DNA from: Astrocystis sublimbata
Lineage: Eukaryota > Ascomycota > Sordariomycetes > Xylariales > Xylariaceae
Assembly (NCBI GenBank): GCA_022453515.1
Contig: JAJNNY010000065.1
Span: 124,001 to 188,000 of the forward strand
DNA: 64,000 nt
Reading direction: 5' to 3'
Part shown: piece after piece, positions 31,824 through 43,837 of the stretch
How the letters are laid out: each line of letters opens with the position of its first letter
Numbering within the stretch: the stretch's first letter is position 1
The notes under the pieces: model-generated
The model's database searches: none
Told to the model about the DNA's origin: nothing
The model's input: the letters and a program-made list of their open reading frames with translations, nothing else
Translations under genes and position numbers: made by a program

Positions 31824-33899
31824 TTAGACCACGCTCCAGTAGGGAGCCCAGTTGGGGTCGAGCACCTTCCAAATGAACGGCATGCCATTGCTGAGGCCGT
31901 CCTTGTCGAAGGTACGCGCGCGCACCTCGACGCTGAACGCGTTCATCGCGTCCCGGAACGTCTTGGCAGCCGAGCGGACGCGGGGTTCCATTCTGCCCAG
32001 CATCGTCTCGTCCTCGAACATGTACGAGATGGTCTCGTTGGTGTTCTTCCAGGCGGCCCGGCTCGCGGCCGCGTAGGTCTCGACTTGCCACACGGCACCC
32101 TCGGCAGTGGGCATGAAAGGCATGATATCCTTGACGCCCTTCTTGGTCGGGATCGGCTGGCGGAAACCGGCAGGGGCAAAAGGTAGCGAAGTGGTGTCGC
32201 CGATGGCTCCGTTGGTCGACATCACGCCGTGCACCACCGCGCCGAGATACGTCTGGTGAGTGAGGATGTCGACAAGGGTCTTCTTGGTAGTGATGCTCTT
32301 GGGGAAATCGTAGACCTTGGCCGCCTTGGTCTCGCGTTGCCAAGCCTGGATCTCCGAGTCGTGAGCCACGTCCCGGTCGCTACGGTAGTACGAGTTGACG
32401 AAGTCCGTCATGAAGTCCCGGATCGCCTCGGTGACAACCGAGGCATCCTCGTAGAAGGGAAAGTGCTTGAGGGCAGGCCCGTCGCGGCTGTTGATAAGAC
32501 CTTGGTTCTCCAGGAAGGTGCGGTAGTAGTTGCCCTGGAAGTTGGCCGTCTCGCCAGATGAGTAAACCTGGTTGGCCCAAGTGCGGCCGGAGATACTGGT
32601 CCAAGCGTAGTATTGGGGACCAGCGTTCTCACCAGCACCTCCTTCTACGCCATCTTCTAGCAGAGGTCGGATGTTCCAGGGGGTTTTCTCAACTGTTTTG
32701 TTGTCAGCTCAATCCCATAGTATTGCGACAGCAGGTTGGTAGGCTTGGGGCGTACTTCGGTTGATAATAGCCAAAACGGGGTGGTCGTCACTCAAAGTCC
32801 GGATCGCAGCTAGGTAAGGGGCCTATATGTATCATCAGCACGAGAGCCAGGTACCAAAACGGTCATGAACTAGACGGAAAGCACTTCAATGGCAGAGTGG
32901 AAGCGGATCGCCTTACCTCAGCAGCCGAATGGCTTTGCGTGATGTGTGCCCAGGTTGCGTGCCAGCCCTAAGAAGAATGTCAACATTGGCTCCGTCAGAG
33001 TATGAATTACCGGTATGGCGAACTTACATCATTTTGGTTCATGATCAGCTTGGCAAGCATCCAGTCATTGAATGTGTCCTTGGGGGTGTAGACCAAGGCC
33101 GAGTTCTCCCTGCCTTTCACGACAGGTCGAATGGCGAGGGGGAGGAAGTCACCAGATTTGGGGTGGATGTAAAAGTAACCCTGACATCCAGCACCAAATT
33201 TGTCGGTCGGGTCGAGCTCCTTCATCTCAGTGAAGTCCTCGAGGAATAAGCGGCCTTGCGCCTTGAGCTGCGGAAGGGACAGGCCAGTGATGGCGGCGGC
33301 ATTATCGACCGGGAACAACAAGCTGTCGCTGGGCTTTACTCGCTTTAGTCGGTAGGGGCTGGCTGACAGTCTCATCATTGAGAATAAGCGGTCGTCAGTG
33401 AAGTTTGTGAGCATTCCCGCGAATGGTCCCTCGGGGAGAGCCTTCTCCCATTGGCCATTGTAGAGATTGGCGTAATCTTCTAGCTTTTTCAAGCCGCCTT
33501 TCTGTAAGGAAGTTTAGTCTCCAGTGCCAAAAAAAATACAGTTGGCAAAGGGGTAAAACATACAGACTTGATATTCTCAAGGGCCTTGGGTCCCTCTACG
33601 TCGATGTGCCCTTGTAGGTCTAAGATAGGAGGCAGCCATGATTCCTGGTCCTTGGCTATTGTCTTATTGGCAAGGGTTCCTGTGGGATAGTAGGCCACAC
33701 CCATGGGGTATTCGGAGTATTGCCAGCCTTTCCGCTTCACCTCGATCGCGGCAGCTCTAGCCCGAGAGTTTCTGTCAAACTTCGGAAGAGTGAACTGCCC
33801 ATTGTTGACGGTAGTCTCGTAGCTACGTTCTGTGAGGGCAGGGGAGGCTTGAACCGCGGAGGTCGCAAGCAAGAAGCTTGCGAGAATGGACTTGATCAT
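31824..33899 (-). CDS. Secreted lipoxygenase, manganese-lipoxygenase type
   Basis: Five exons on the minus strand: 33899-33564, 33501-33028, 32967-32917, 32822-32756 and 32692-31824. They close to 598 residues, the usual size for fungal Mn-lipoxygenases. The ATG at 33899 opens a signal peptide (MIKSILASFLLATSAVQA). The lipoxygenase core shows the metal-binding helix GWHATWAHITQSH (His273 and His278, H-x4-H) followed by AAIRTLSDDHPV. A second helix, THQTYLGAVVHGVMSTN, carries His464. The chain ends ...PYWSVV, whose terminal Val carboxylate is expected to bind the metal, as in Mn-lipoxygenases. The position four residues after His464 is Ser468, where most family members have Asn. The enzyme dioxygenates linoleic and linolenic acid to hydroperoxides, outside the cell. 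Exon 3 (51 nt, phase 0) encodes just the first metal-binding helix. A TATA-like TATATTA lies about 125 bp upstream. Confidence 0.88.
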
Positions 33900-36800
33900 C
33901 GCGCCGGATTTACTTCGTAGTGGCAATGTGGGTGTTTGCAACGATTGGAAGTGGGTTAGACGCAATGGCGGATGGCAAAGTTCGAGAAAGAATGAATAGA
34001 GGAGGCGGATCGGAGGTCATAATATACTCCTTCAACCTATGCTTGAGGTCCCCTGGCGGAGAGCTGTAAGCTATCTAGCTTTCTGGAAGCATGGTAGTCC
34101 ACATTCGTACATATTCACACTAAGCCCAGGCATATCTGGTAGATACAGCACACTTGGAGGTTCAAAGTTCCAAGATGACTGGAGTCATGGTATAATTTGA
34201 AATCCCAGCGAAGAATGAGAGTACCTGGGCCATGGAACCGTATAATCCTCGACAGTTTCCCGAAGGCAAAAATCGCCTCTTCACAGACTTCGAGAACGTC
34301 TAATTGTACCGATATAGTATCGCGGATGCTAATTTTATTATCTCAACAGTGGACTAAGCTCTTTTGTGATGGTAACTAAAAGACCAAGATGTGCTAACGC
34401 ACACAAGGGTTTCTGGAGAAGAAGCGGATGTTGCCTTACGGGCGAGGACGGGGCCATGGTTTTCGCGCAAGCAGCAGCCTCATAAAAGGGCCTTGGCCAT
34501 TTTGAGTGGAAGATCTACAAGTGTGCTGTGTGGATTTGCCGTGTAATCCTTCAGATGCGGTTGCATGCATCCATTTCTGCCCATCAGAACTCACTACGCT
34601 AGACGCTATGACCACAAGACGGTCTTGGTCGTTTCACAGCAAGCAGACACGACAGACTCTCATCGTAGCTGAAATAAGCTCGTGCCAAGCTCGCTAAGGA
34701 CGACACCGGCGACAGGGCTCGCAAGAACCGCCCAATCAGAAATACCTTCGGTATTCCATTTACCACTTACCCTGAACGGTGCCTGGAGGCATGATCCTGA
34801 CAGTGTTCAAGCTGCCGGATCACCATGTGGGACCGACCCCCTGGGGGCTGGAAGAGTAGCCGAGTTGTCCAAAAATACACCTGTTAGTGTAATTGTAATT
34901 GCGCAAACAATAACTGTCAACGCTCACTATGTATGTCCGTGGGTGTCTGTCCAGGGCCGACGGAGCAATGAGCACCAAAAGCAAGCACATGTTGTGACTT
35001 GACTGAGAAAATTTGTTAGTGGTTTATGAAGAAATAATGTGCTAGTCCCAGTTGTGGTGCAACCACGTTGAAGAACCTTGAACACACGGCATGTACTATC
35101 TTGCGCCAAATTCCTTCGATGCAGACCTTGCATATATTCAGGATCTTGCATTGCCGCCCTGCCTGCCGCCATTTGACCCGTACCCGAGTACCGTGCCTTG
35201 CAGCGATAAGCAGGCGTACAAAGTTCGGAGATCCAATTGCGGGGGGTCCTCCGCTGTCTCGGGATATCTTTCCTGGCACCTGGTCCTTGAATCCTGGTCA
35301 CTGGCCCACAATGGTACGGCATCTTGGCACCGAGGGTCTTCCTGAGGGGCGAGCTAAGAAAATCAAGGTTCTACCATCGGTATTTTGTGATCTATCGATA
35401 ATAAACAAACGAAGTGTTTTGAGACCTCATGTTCATAACTTTGGAAATGTAGGTTCGTGGGCTTGTTGTGTCTTGCCATTTATTTCCTTGCTTCCATTGT
35501 GAAATAAGAGTGTTGGTGTTGACGGGCAGGTGCTGAAAACACTGCATAAATATGTCGACCAGGTGCGGCCGCAGTCACTTTTGCGGGCAATGTCTTATTG
35601 AAACCGATCGCAAGATCATTGCATTCAGATCCTCTCTGCTACCTAACGCAATGCAGCTGTGCCGAGTGTTTCTACAGCTCATGCTTTCTGGGATTAGCGT
35701 TAACTCATACTTCCGAGTCGGTAACATATATTGTGCAGAGTACGTAGGTAGTCTACGGGGTCGTGATAGCCTGCTACCCGAAATTACGTCAGGAGATCCT
35801 TTGGAACATTATACTGACCCTGCCGGTTATCACTAATGTATAGTAGGCTGAGTGGCGGAATGTCAGGATCGAGCTGCAGTAGATTCACAGGCTCTCTACG
35901 ACAATGAGGGGTAAGGGCATTTTGAAGTGACAAGGTGGCGGCGCTTGAGTGCAGACTTAGGCAGTACTATACCATGCAAGACTAAACTACATCATGAAAA
36001 TGCTGACCGAGTGGCCCGCTACAGCCGCCGCCACCTCGGTCACCAACTATCGCTCCAACAGGTAGGCGAGTGGGTACTGACATTTGGGCATCTTGACGAG
36101 AGTCCCTGGGCATAGGACACTACGCCTCTCCTATGCAGAAAAATCATCTATGCTGGTTTCTCATAGGCTTAGCGAGATTAAGAATGCAATTTTTGACAAT
36201 TATCACGAAACGAGCTACACATTTCTCGTCTTTCGAAAGTTGCAGTATGCTGACTGCATAGCAAAACGCACAGAATCTTGCAGCATCCGTATATACTAGT
36301 GCGTGCTTAGCTTCGGCAGCTTTTGGGGCAGCAGGGTTGTCTGATTGAGAGTCCGACCTTTCATTGCAACGTAGTGTGGTTTTTATTCTGCTATTCTATT
36401 GTTCACAAGCTCAGCAGGGTGTTGGCGCCGATGACGAGCCTGGTCCTGCCTGGTCGACTTGTTGCTTGCTAGCGGCTCGACCGTCAATAGCCAGGAGGAA
36501 TGAGAAGTCTGTCCTGTGAGTAAGCCTACCTTGTGAACCAATCCGAGACAACAGGCAAACAGGGCATAAGTTACCAGCCGAATAAATTTCAGGACTGCCC
36601 TGCTTAGCTACTAGCACCATGGAAGATCAGCCATGTCCTGGCAAACCACTACGGATACCTTAGGTAGTGGCAGGTGAGCGGATGTTTCCGAATAGTGATT
36701 GCGGTGATTAATATTTTCCGGCAGTCGCTATTGTAGGAAACTGCAGTGTGAACGTTACCTTAGGTGTGACCAATCCGATTGTATCTCGGAGTTGACTCAC

Positions 36801-38750
36801 AAATGAAGATGGCCATCGTGCCGACGCATGTCCAAAGAACTTTCGCCTAAACTCAACGTCAGAACAGTGGAGAAAGTACTGGCATATGAAATATCTCAGG
36901 GCTGCTACTTGCATGCATATAATATAAGTAAACGGGAATATATCTAGGTAGTCAACAATCAATGGAATTGCCGTACGAAATTCACGATTATTAATGCTCA
37001 ATAACCGAATCACATTTTTGATAGTATATAGTCGTCGAGGTGTACGCGTAGTCGTTATTCGGCGAGTATGAGCCATCTAAACCTGATATGCATAGATTCC
37101 CATGGTTTTAGCTCGCTTCTAAATCATCAACTCGTGGAAAACTTGAGCGCCTAAAGCGTCTGGTCTAGAGCCTAGCCTACTCACACGTACCCAAAAACAT
37201 TGTTATAACCACGTCATTATTGTACAGCAGCGCATGAAAAATCCCAATCAACTGGGATGGACAAGCCTCAAACCGTTGGTGTTCATGATTTTAAACAGGG
37301 TATGTACAGACTGAAGGGATTGTAGGTAGATACTGGGGTTGGCGATTGACTGTACTCGTAATCCTTGGCGCATGGACCATCTTGGGTATCGGATCGAATA
37401 CTATATTTAGGCGGCGATCTTTGCTGCGACTAGCCTCAAAATTATTAGTGTACCATAGGAATTGTGATTACCTGCCTGCCGAGCTTGTGTAATGTGGCTC
37501 AGCTAAGAAGTGTGATTATCAAAAGGAGCTCAAGACTCAAGAGACAGTGATTTGCAATGACGGCATGGTCAATCGTAATTTTGTCTCCAATTAGCCGTAA
37601 ATAGACTTCTTATGGGTGACTCTTGCTGACTCTCTTCTAGGACAGATGATGGTTTTTGTGATTGGGCTTCAGGTGAGATGCGATGCAGATGAGATGTCTA
37701 TGTAAACATTGTAATCTAACGCTTTATTATCGGATGTGTTGTTATATTTCAAGAACATCAAGATATATTCATTTGCAACTTTTATTATCGGGCTGGCGGG
37801 AAAGAAGGTTTGAATTCCACTTCCCGTCAACTCAACACATGGGCTGTCTGGTTGCTGTACCTGATCTGAAGCTATCTCCCTATAATTATAAGACAAGTTG
37901 ATGATGAAGCCATCCCATAGCTGGCGAGCTGGCACCCGTACCTACGGTCTTATCTTATCAGCTGGACGCCAGAAGGGACATTGCTAGGTGAAAACACACT
38001 CTACCTACATGTAGGTATGTACAGATAGGCGGTTTCCAGGTACCTTGATTTTCTGGCTGGAGGAGGTTGCCACTGCAACCACTGAACGCGATGGTAGCTG
38101 GGGTAGCTGGGATACATGTAGAGTACCTATGGGATACGGCGAATAGCGCAGTTTGGCAGGTATTTATAAGTACCTGCCAGGTACCTAAAGTAGGGGCTTG
38201 TGGTGCGCGTGTCAATGTGGAGGGAAAGCGCGTCTGTGTCTATCTAACCGCCGCTGCAATCAGAGAGACCCGTCACGTATGCGAGGCCCCGTCTTCGTGG
38301 CCGGCACTCGTCGCAACGCAACAAGAGGCAGAAAAAACGAAACCAAACAAACCCAAACGGAATAAACGAGATTGAAAATAGAACAAAATACACCTCACCA
38401 CACCACACCACACTACGAAACAAAACAAAACAAACATTATTATAATTGCCTGTTGCTGCGGTGCTTTACCCCGCCACACACACAACTTCACCAAAACAAC
38501 CCGATCACCGACCACGAGGCAACAGTCGCTTGTGTGCTGTATCCATTGCCCATCACAACATTGACCTCTCTCTCAACCTGCCATTGACACCGTCGCATCC
38601 CTGTCCCGAATGCGCTCGAGCCCATCGACTTCTCCGCCCGGTACATTCCTGTTGCAACTTGCAACCGCACTTGCGTCTACAACCCATTCCCGGATTTCCT
38701 ACTCGTTGGCTGCAGCGCTTTGGTCCTGCTGCTAAAAACAATCTTGCAAT
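33900..38750. other. 4.85 kb gene-poor region
   Basis: The largest gap in the window, between the lipoxygenase start (-) and ASF1 (+), so both promoters face into it. I find no frame with coding bias, splice support or a recognisable domain. The centre (34.2-37.9 kb) is AT-rich. CCTACCTACATGTAGGTA-like palindromes lie near 38003-38017. The ASF1-proximal 400 bp are C/A-rich (CACACCACACCAC), typical of a fungal core promoter and leader. Confidence 0.55.
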
Positions 38751-39815
38751 ATGTCGGTGGTCTCTCTCCTTGGAGTGAACATCCTCAACAATCCTGCCAA
38801 ATTCACCGATAACTACGAATTGGAGATCACATTCGAGTGCCTAGAGCAGCTGGAGAAAGGTGAGCATTCCAGACCTGCCTGCGATTGTGCCCGGGGGCCA
38901 CCTGGATCTCAGATGGAGAGCCCGAGACTGACATGTTGATGTTGGCAGATCTCGAGTGGAAGCTGACTTATGTCGGCTCGGCTACTTCGTGAGTCTTGCT
39001 ACGCTCGAGTCCGCTCGACGATCCCATTGGCACCATCTAACGCTACCACGGCCAGTGACCAATATGACCAGGAACTCGATTCCCTCCTCGTTGGGCCTAT
39101 CCCGGTAGGCGTCAACAAGTTCGTCTTCGAAGCTGATGCCCCGAAAACAAGCCGCATTCCCGACGCAGACATTCTGGGTGTTACTGTCATCCTGTTGACC
39201 TGCTCCTACGATGGCCGTGAATTCGTCCGTGTCGGCTACTACGTGAACAACGAGTACGATTCCGATGAGCTCAACGCCGACCCGCCCGCCAAGCCCATCA
39301 TCGAGAAGATCCGCCGCAACGTTCTTGCCGAGAAGCCCAGAGTCACACGTTTCGCCATCAAATGGTGAGTGCCTTGTACCCAACGCATAAACGCGTCTCT
39401 ACGGAAATTCACTAACAGACGTACGTGTTGTAGGGATTCCGAGGCCTCTGCCCCTGCCGAGTTCCCACCTGAGCAGCCCGAGGCCGACCTTCATGCCGAC
39501 GAGGACGACTATGGAGCTGAAGAGTTGGACGAGGACGTTGAAGACGACGCCGACGGTGTTGCGGGCAAGGCTGGCGAGAGCAGTGCTGTTGCTGCGGATG
39601 GTGATGCTGAGATGGCCGGTGCCGATGAGGCTGGTGAGATCGTTGGCGAAGACGAAATGTCCGAGGATGGAAGTGTCGACCTCGAAAACGAGAGTGACGA
39701 CGAGCTGGAGGAAGAGGTCGAGGGCGATGCTGGACCCCAAGGTGGTGACGATGCCATGGAGGTTGACGACGCTATGACCGACGCACCACCTTCCAAAGCG
39801 GCTACGACTAAATAA
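38751..39815 (+). CDS. ASF1: Histone H3-H4 chaperone ASF1
   Basis: Four exons: 38751-38859, 38949-38988, 39056-39364 and 39434-39815, closing to 279 residues. The N-terminal 155 residues are the highly conserved Ig-like core ([64 protein letters not shown]), which binds the H3 alpha-3/H4 C-terminus. The C-terminal ~115 residues are an Asp/Glu-rich disordered tail, as in yeast and other fungi. ASF1 delivers H3-H4 to CAF-1, HIRA and Rtt109, linking nucleosome assembly with H3K56 acetylation, in the nucleus. Introns interrupt the core at positions common in fungal ASF1 genes. Start and frame are unambiguous. Confidence 0.96.
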
Positions 39816-40714
39816 GCCTGCTACTTTGGCATCGAGCGTTTTCGATACCGCGCCTGGTTGTCTGGTTTGCTAGGCATTACCGAGTAATGGCCGATGTATG
39901 GGATTCTGAAGGGCTCACAATCTGCGTTGAAGCTTTTGTCATTGATGATGGGCCATTCTAATGACTCTGGGGGCGGCTCATATGTAGAGTCGCATTAGAT
40001 CTTCCCATTTTGTCTGGCAGCGCACGAGATATCCCTGAATAACCTACAAAGTTGTGACATCACCTTCGGAACGTCTTTTGCCTGCTATTTTCTCTCGTGT
40101 GAATCGATGAGTCGCAATCTCATGCATTGGGGTGGACACGGCGTGAGAGCAATACAGGTCACTGTGGCCATTACCGCCTTGCCTCTACCTCGCAATGAGC
40201 CCGGGAATGAGTATAGAGCATAGGCATTCTCTAAATCCAGTGTCTACATCCATGTCACAGCACTCAGCCCCGGGCCATCCGAGAACGACAAGCAGACCTC
40301 GTCATGACCGAGCTGTAAGTCCTCTCAGGTCCGTGCGTCGCATTCACGAATAATAAAAAGACTACTCGGTCAGACTGGTTCAAGACAAAGATCGGCTATG
40401 TACATGTACTGTATAAGTAATGTGCCGGTGTTTACTCGTACAAGTTAACACAAAGAGGAGGACTGGTTGAAGCGCGCGGGCCGAGCTGCGCGACCCAGTC
40501 TCGCCAGTCAGGAGTCAGGAGTCAGGTGTGCCAGGGCCAGGATTCCCCACCTCCATCACGCATTTGGGGGTGCGCGTCCTTGCAAGTCGGAAACCCATTT
40601 CCTATCTTATCAAGGGCTGTCGCCATCTCATTTATTTTCACTGGAGTCACCGCGGACTCGTTGGGCTGTTTTTTTTTTGTTTTGCCTGGCAGATTGTTCT
40701 CGTAGTGCCCAATC
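39816..40714. other. ASF1 3' flank and dehydrogenase promoter
   Basis: No gene seen in 0.9 kb. It contains a GTCAGGAGTCAGGAGTCAGG short tandem repeat (about 40505-40526) and a T9 tract just before the dehydrogenase start codon. Confidence 0.55.
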
Positions 40715-42436
40715 ATGGAGGGCAGACTGAGCGCCCAGGAAATAGCTAGCCATCGCTCCACGTCCTCTTGCTGGATTGTGGTGGATGGCAAGGTGTACGA
40801 TGTGACGTCTTACCTCGATGCACATCCAGGCGGAGCGGCCATACTGATCAAGCAAGGAGGAACCGTAAGGCCTTCGATTCCTGCGACTTTATATACAGCC
40901 AACGCCTCAAAGTTTCAAAGCTGTCGTTTTTATCTTTGTGGCGTGCGCTTGCATTGCCTACCTCTCCAATCACTTACACTGATCTGCAGGACGCCACACA
41001 CGAGTTTCGCAAGATTCATTCGCCAGACATTCTCGAATACCTCCCTCCCAATGCTTGTCTCGGCACGGTAGATGCCGCTGCACGCGCGGCACTGCCAATC
41101 AGCAGCGCCGGCGCGGGATCGACTGCTGAAATGGACGTGGCCACCGAGGCGCCGCACATCTCCAGCATGGTTGTGCCGGACGACTTCGAGACGGCCGCGA
41201 AAGCAGTGATGCCCCTGAAATCATGGACGTACGTCTCCAGCTTCGCACATGACGGTTCCGCCTTTCGCGGCAACCTTGACTCGTGGCATGCCGTGCGATT
41301 CCGGCCCCGCATCTTCCGCGACATAAGCGTCGTAGACCCGCGGTCCAGCATCCTTGGTTCCGCGTCCGCCTTCCCCTTTTACGTCTCGCCTATGGGCCAG
41401 TTGGGCCGCGGGCACCCGGACGGTGAGGTTGGTGTCGTAAAGGCCCTGGCACGGCGCGGCATCCACGGCGTGATATCAACAGAGTCCACGGCGAAGATGG
41501 AAGAGATCACCAGCGCCTTTACGGATGAGAAGAAGAAGATGTCACAAGCGCGAACATCTGGGCTCGCGGGCGAGATCAATGGGAATGGGCCGGAGGCACA
41601 GCTTCACTTTCAACTGTACATCCCCGGAGACCGCTCGATTGCACTCGAACGCATCCGACGCGCGCGTGCGACGGGAGTCTTCCGCAGCCTCTGGGTCACC
41701 GTCGACACGGCCGTGTTGGGGAAACGCACAGCGGATCGCAAGCTGCAAGCCGCTGAGGCGCTGAGCACCTCTCCCGAGCTGGCAGCACACGCCGAGCGTG
41801 CGGGCTTTGGGCTGCTGGCGCATGCGAGCAACTCACAGCTCAACGCTTCCCTCACTTGGGAAGATCTGAAATGGATCAAGGCCGAATGGGGTGGTCCCGT
41901 TGTGCTCAAAGGCATACAACGGGCCGAAGACGCGGCCCACGCCGTGGATTTTGGTGTAGATGGCATCTTGCTAAGTAATCACGGAGGTCGCCAGATGCAT
42001 GATGCGACGGATGCGCTGTCGACGCTTCTTGAGATTCGCACATACTACCCCGCTGTCCTGGAAAAGATTGATATCTTTTGCGATGGTGGTTGTAGGGATG
42101 GCGCCGACGTACTGAAGGCGATATCGTTAGGTGCGAAGGCTGTAGGTGTCGGCCGGCCCTTCTTCTATGCGCTTGCGGCGTATGGGGAGAAGGGTGTTGA
42201 ACGTTGTCTAGACAGTAAGCCCCTGGTTCTCAACTTCCTTAGATTATTACAGATCTCGATCCCTTTTTCTCGCGATGTTGGTTTAATACTAACAAACCCT
42301 CGCAGTTTTTGCGGATGAACTTCGGACCGGTATGCAACTTGCTGGAATCAAGAACATAGATGAGGCACGCCCAGAGCTTGTTAATGCTAGTCGCCTGCTC
42401 AACGAGATGTGGCGCCCTGAAAAGAGTCGCCTGTGA
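40715..42436 (+). CDS. Cytochrome b5-FMN alpha-hydroxy-acid dehydrogenase (cytochrome b2-like), PTS1 terminus
   Basis: Three exons: 40715-40864, 40990-42214 and 42306-42436, giving 501 residues. Residues 1-80 form a cytochrome b5 domain with the first heme His in HPGG (His37) and the second in KIHSPD (His60). The rest is the FMN-dependent alpha-hydroxy-acid dehydrogenase barrel: SPMGQLG, the catalytic base His381 in LLSNHGGRQ, and the FMN phosphate loop region FCDGGCRDGADVLKA / GAKAVGVGRPFF. The family (yeast CYB2, L-lactate:cytochrome c oxidoreductase) oxidises lactate or related hydroxy acids, with electrons leaving through the heme. Unlike CYB2 there is no mitochondrial presequence, and the last three residues are SRL, a PTS1 peroxisomal signal, so a peroxisomal hydroxy-acid dehydrogenase is likely. 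The small last exon carries the targeting signal. Confidence 0.9.
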
Positions 42437-42950
42437 TCGTGCTAGTTGACAAGCCGGGAAACCTGCTAGAGACTTCCAACTTCTGCTCAGATATGTTTTC
42501 GGTTACTGGGGCCAAAGAATCCAGCATTACCATGATCCGCTCGGCTATGACTTTCAATTGTGTTTTTGCCATTCTCTATGAGTGAATGGCCGAAGGTCAT
42601 TCCACTCGACGCCTTTTTCAAGTGCAAGCGCATGTGTCTTTTGCGGTGTGTTTATTGTATTTCACTCAAATTGGTCCTTCACATGTGCATAGCAAGCCTG
42701 CGAAGTTTTGGGGTTTAGTTATTATTAAAAATCGAAAACCATCTCACATCTACATTACTAAGGTCCATGTGACAGCTTCACCTCGCCAAGAGGCTAGCTG
42801 TCACTGCGTTCCGTATTTGCTCACTTTCGCTCCCTCGTTTTTCCCCCGCGCTGCCAACATCGACATTATCCCGGAGACCGGAGGGTGCAGAGAACACATT
42901 ATTGAGAGAGATGGCACTCATAAGCGCGGTCTTTCCCTGAGGTGTGTGAT
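42437..42950. other. Convergent 3' flanks
   Basis: Five hundred bases between the converging dehydrogenase (+) and GEgh16 (-) genes. I see nothing but untranslated sequence. Confidence 0.6.
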
Positions 42951-43837
42951 TTACTCTTCCTCCTCATCCTCTCGCTCCTCCTCAGCCTCCTCCTCGGGAG
43001 TCTCAAACTTGGACTCCTGTCGCTTCGCCACCGATCGCTTTGCAATGGCATCGCGCTTCATAGCAGCAGCGAGGGCGCGGCGAGCGTTGTTGGAGTTGCC
43101 AGTAGCTCCGGCCACTAAGGATAATGTCAGCCAGGAGACTCCGGAACAGTTATTTCAAAGGATTGCGAAAACTCACTCTGAACAGGCACGACACCACCGA
43201 AAGGTCCGGCATTGGCGTCGTTCATGCAGCGCACGAGGCAAGCATCACTCTGGCCCGCAACGGTTCCGGTGCAGGTCTGGTCATTGGGGATGGCGGCCAC
43301 GAGCGGGAAGTCGGTGGCGGCACCCTCGCGGTTGCGGGAGTTGCGTCCGGGAGGGGTGGTGGTGACAGTGAGGTCCTCCCAGTCGGCACCGGTGCCATCA
43401 GCGTTGATCTGGCAGGTGTAGGGGCCGCCACCGTCGGAGTTGACCTGGTGAAGAGTCATGTTGAGCTCGCCACCCTGGCTGATCTGAGGCAGCTGGTCGC
43501 CGGTCTCGGCCATGATCGCTTGCGTGCCTGTCTCGATGTCGTTGTCTCCGGCACCGACAGTCTCGCCGACGGTGTCCGCCTGGTCACCGCGGAAGCGAGT
43601 GCTGTCCTGCTGGAAAGGTCTGCGTCGGGTTCCATCACGAGGGGTGCTGGAATCAACACCAAGAGCCACTTGAGTGAGAAGCATGTATTAGTATGACCTT
43701 GTGCGTCTTAGATCCAGATCCAACTTACTGCCAGAGCCACCGGCGTCACCAACAGCGTTGATGATGGCACCGTGTCCCGCAACAAGGCGAGCGAGGCTCA
43801 TAAGGCCAAGACCGAGAACGATTTTAGTGGAAGGCAT
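42951..43837 (-). CDS. GEgh16/MAS-type secreted protein (appressorium-associated family)
   Basis: Three exons on the minus strand: 43837-43729, 43668-43177 and 43114-42951. They close to 254 residues. A signal peptide ([21 protein letters not shown]) is followed by the family hallmark [15 protein letters not shown] and, across the first intron, [12 protein letters not shown]. The conserved Cys-containing part follows ([36 protein letters not shown]). This is the GEgh16/Egh16H (MAS1/GAS) family, first known from appressoria of powdery mildew and Magnaporthe and found widely in plant- and insect-infecting fungi; the molecular activity is unknown. The C-terminal exon encodes an Ala/Arg-rich segment with four dibasic pairs ([20 protein letters not shown]) and an acidic Glu-rich end. 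The first intron has a TACTAAT branch site. A TATAAA lies about 200 bp upstream. Confidence 0.9.

Noticed and set aside
35068..35502. 144-codon + strand frame in the 4.85 kb gap
   Set aside because: No codon bias or family resemblance, and the antisense strand is open over the same bases.
38390..38440. CACCACACCACACC-type repeat, considered as a possible array
   Set aside because: Low-complexity CA-rich promoter sequence without regular spacers; there is no CRISPR-like structure anywhere in the window.
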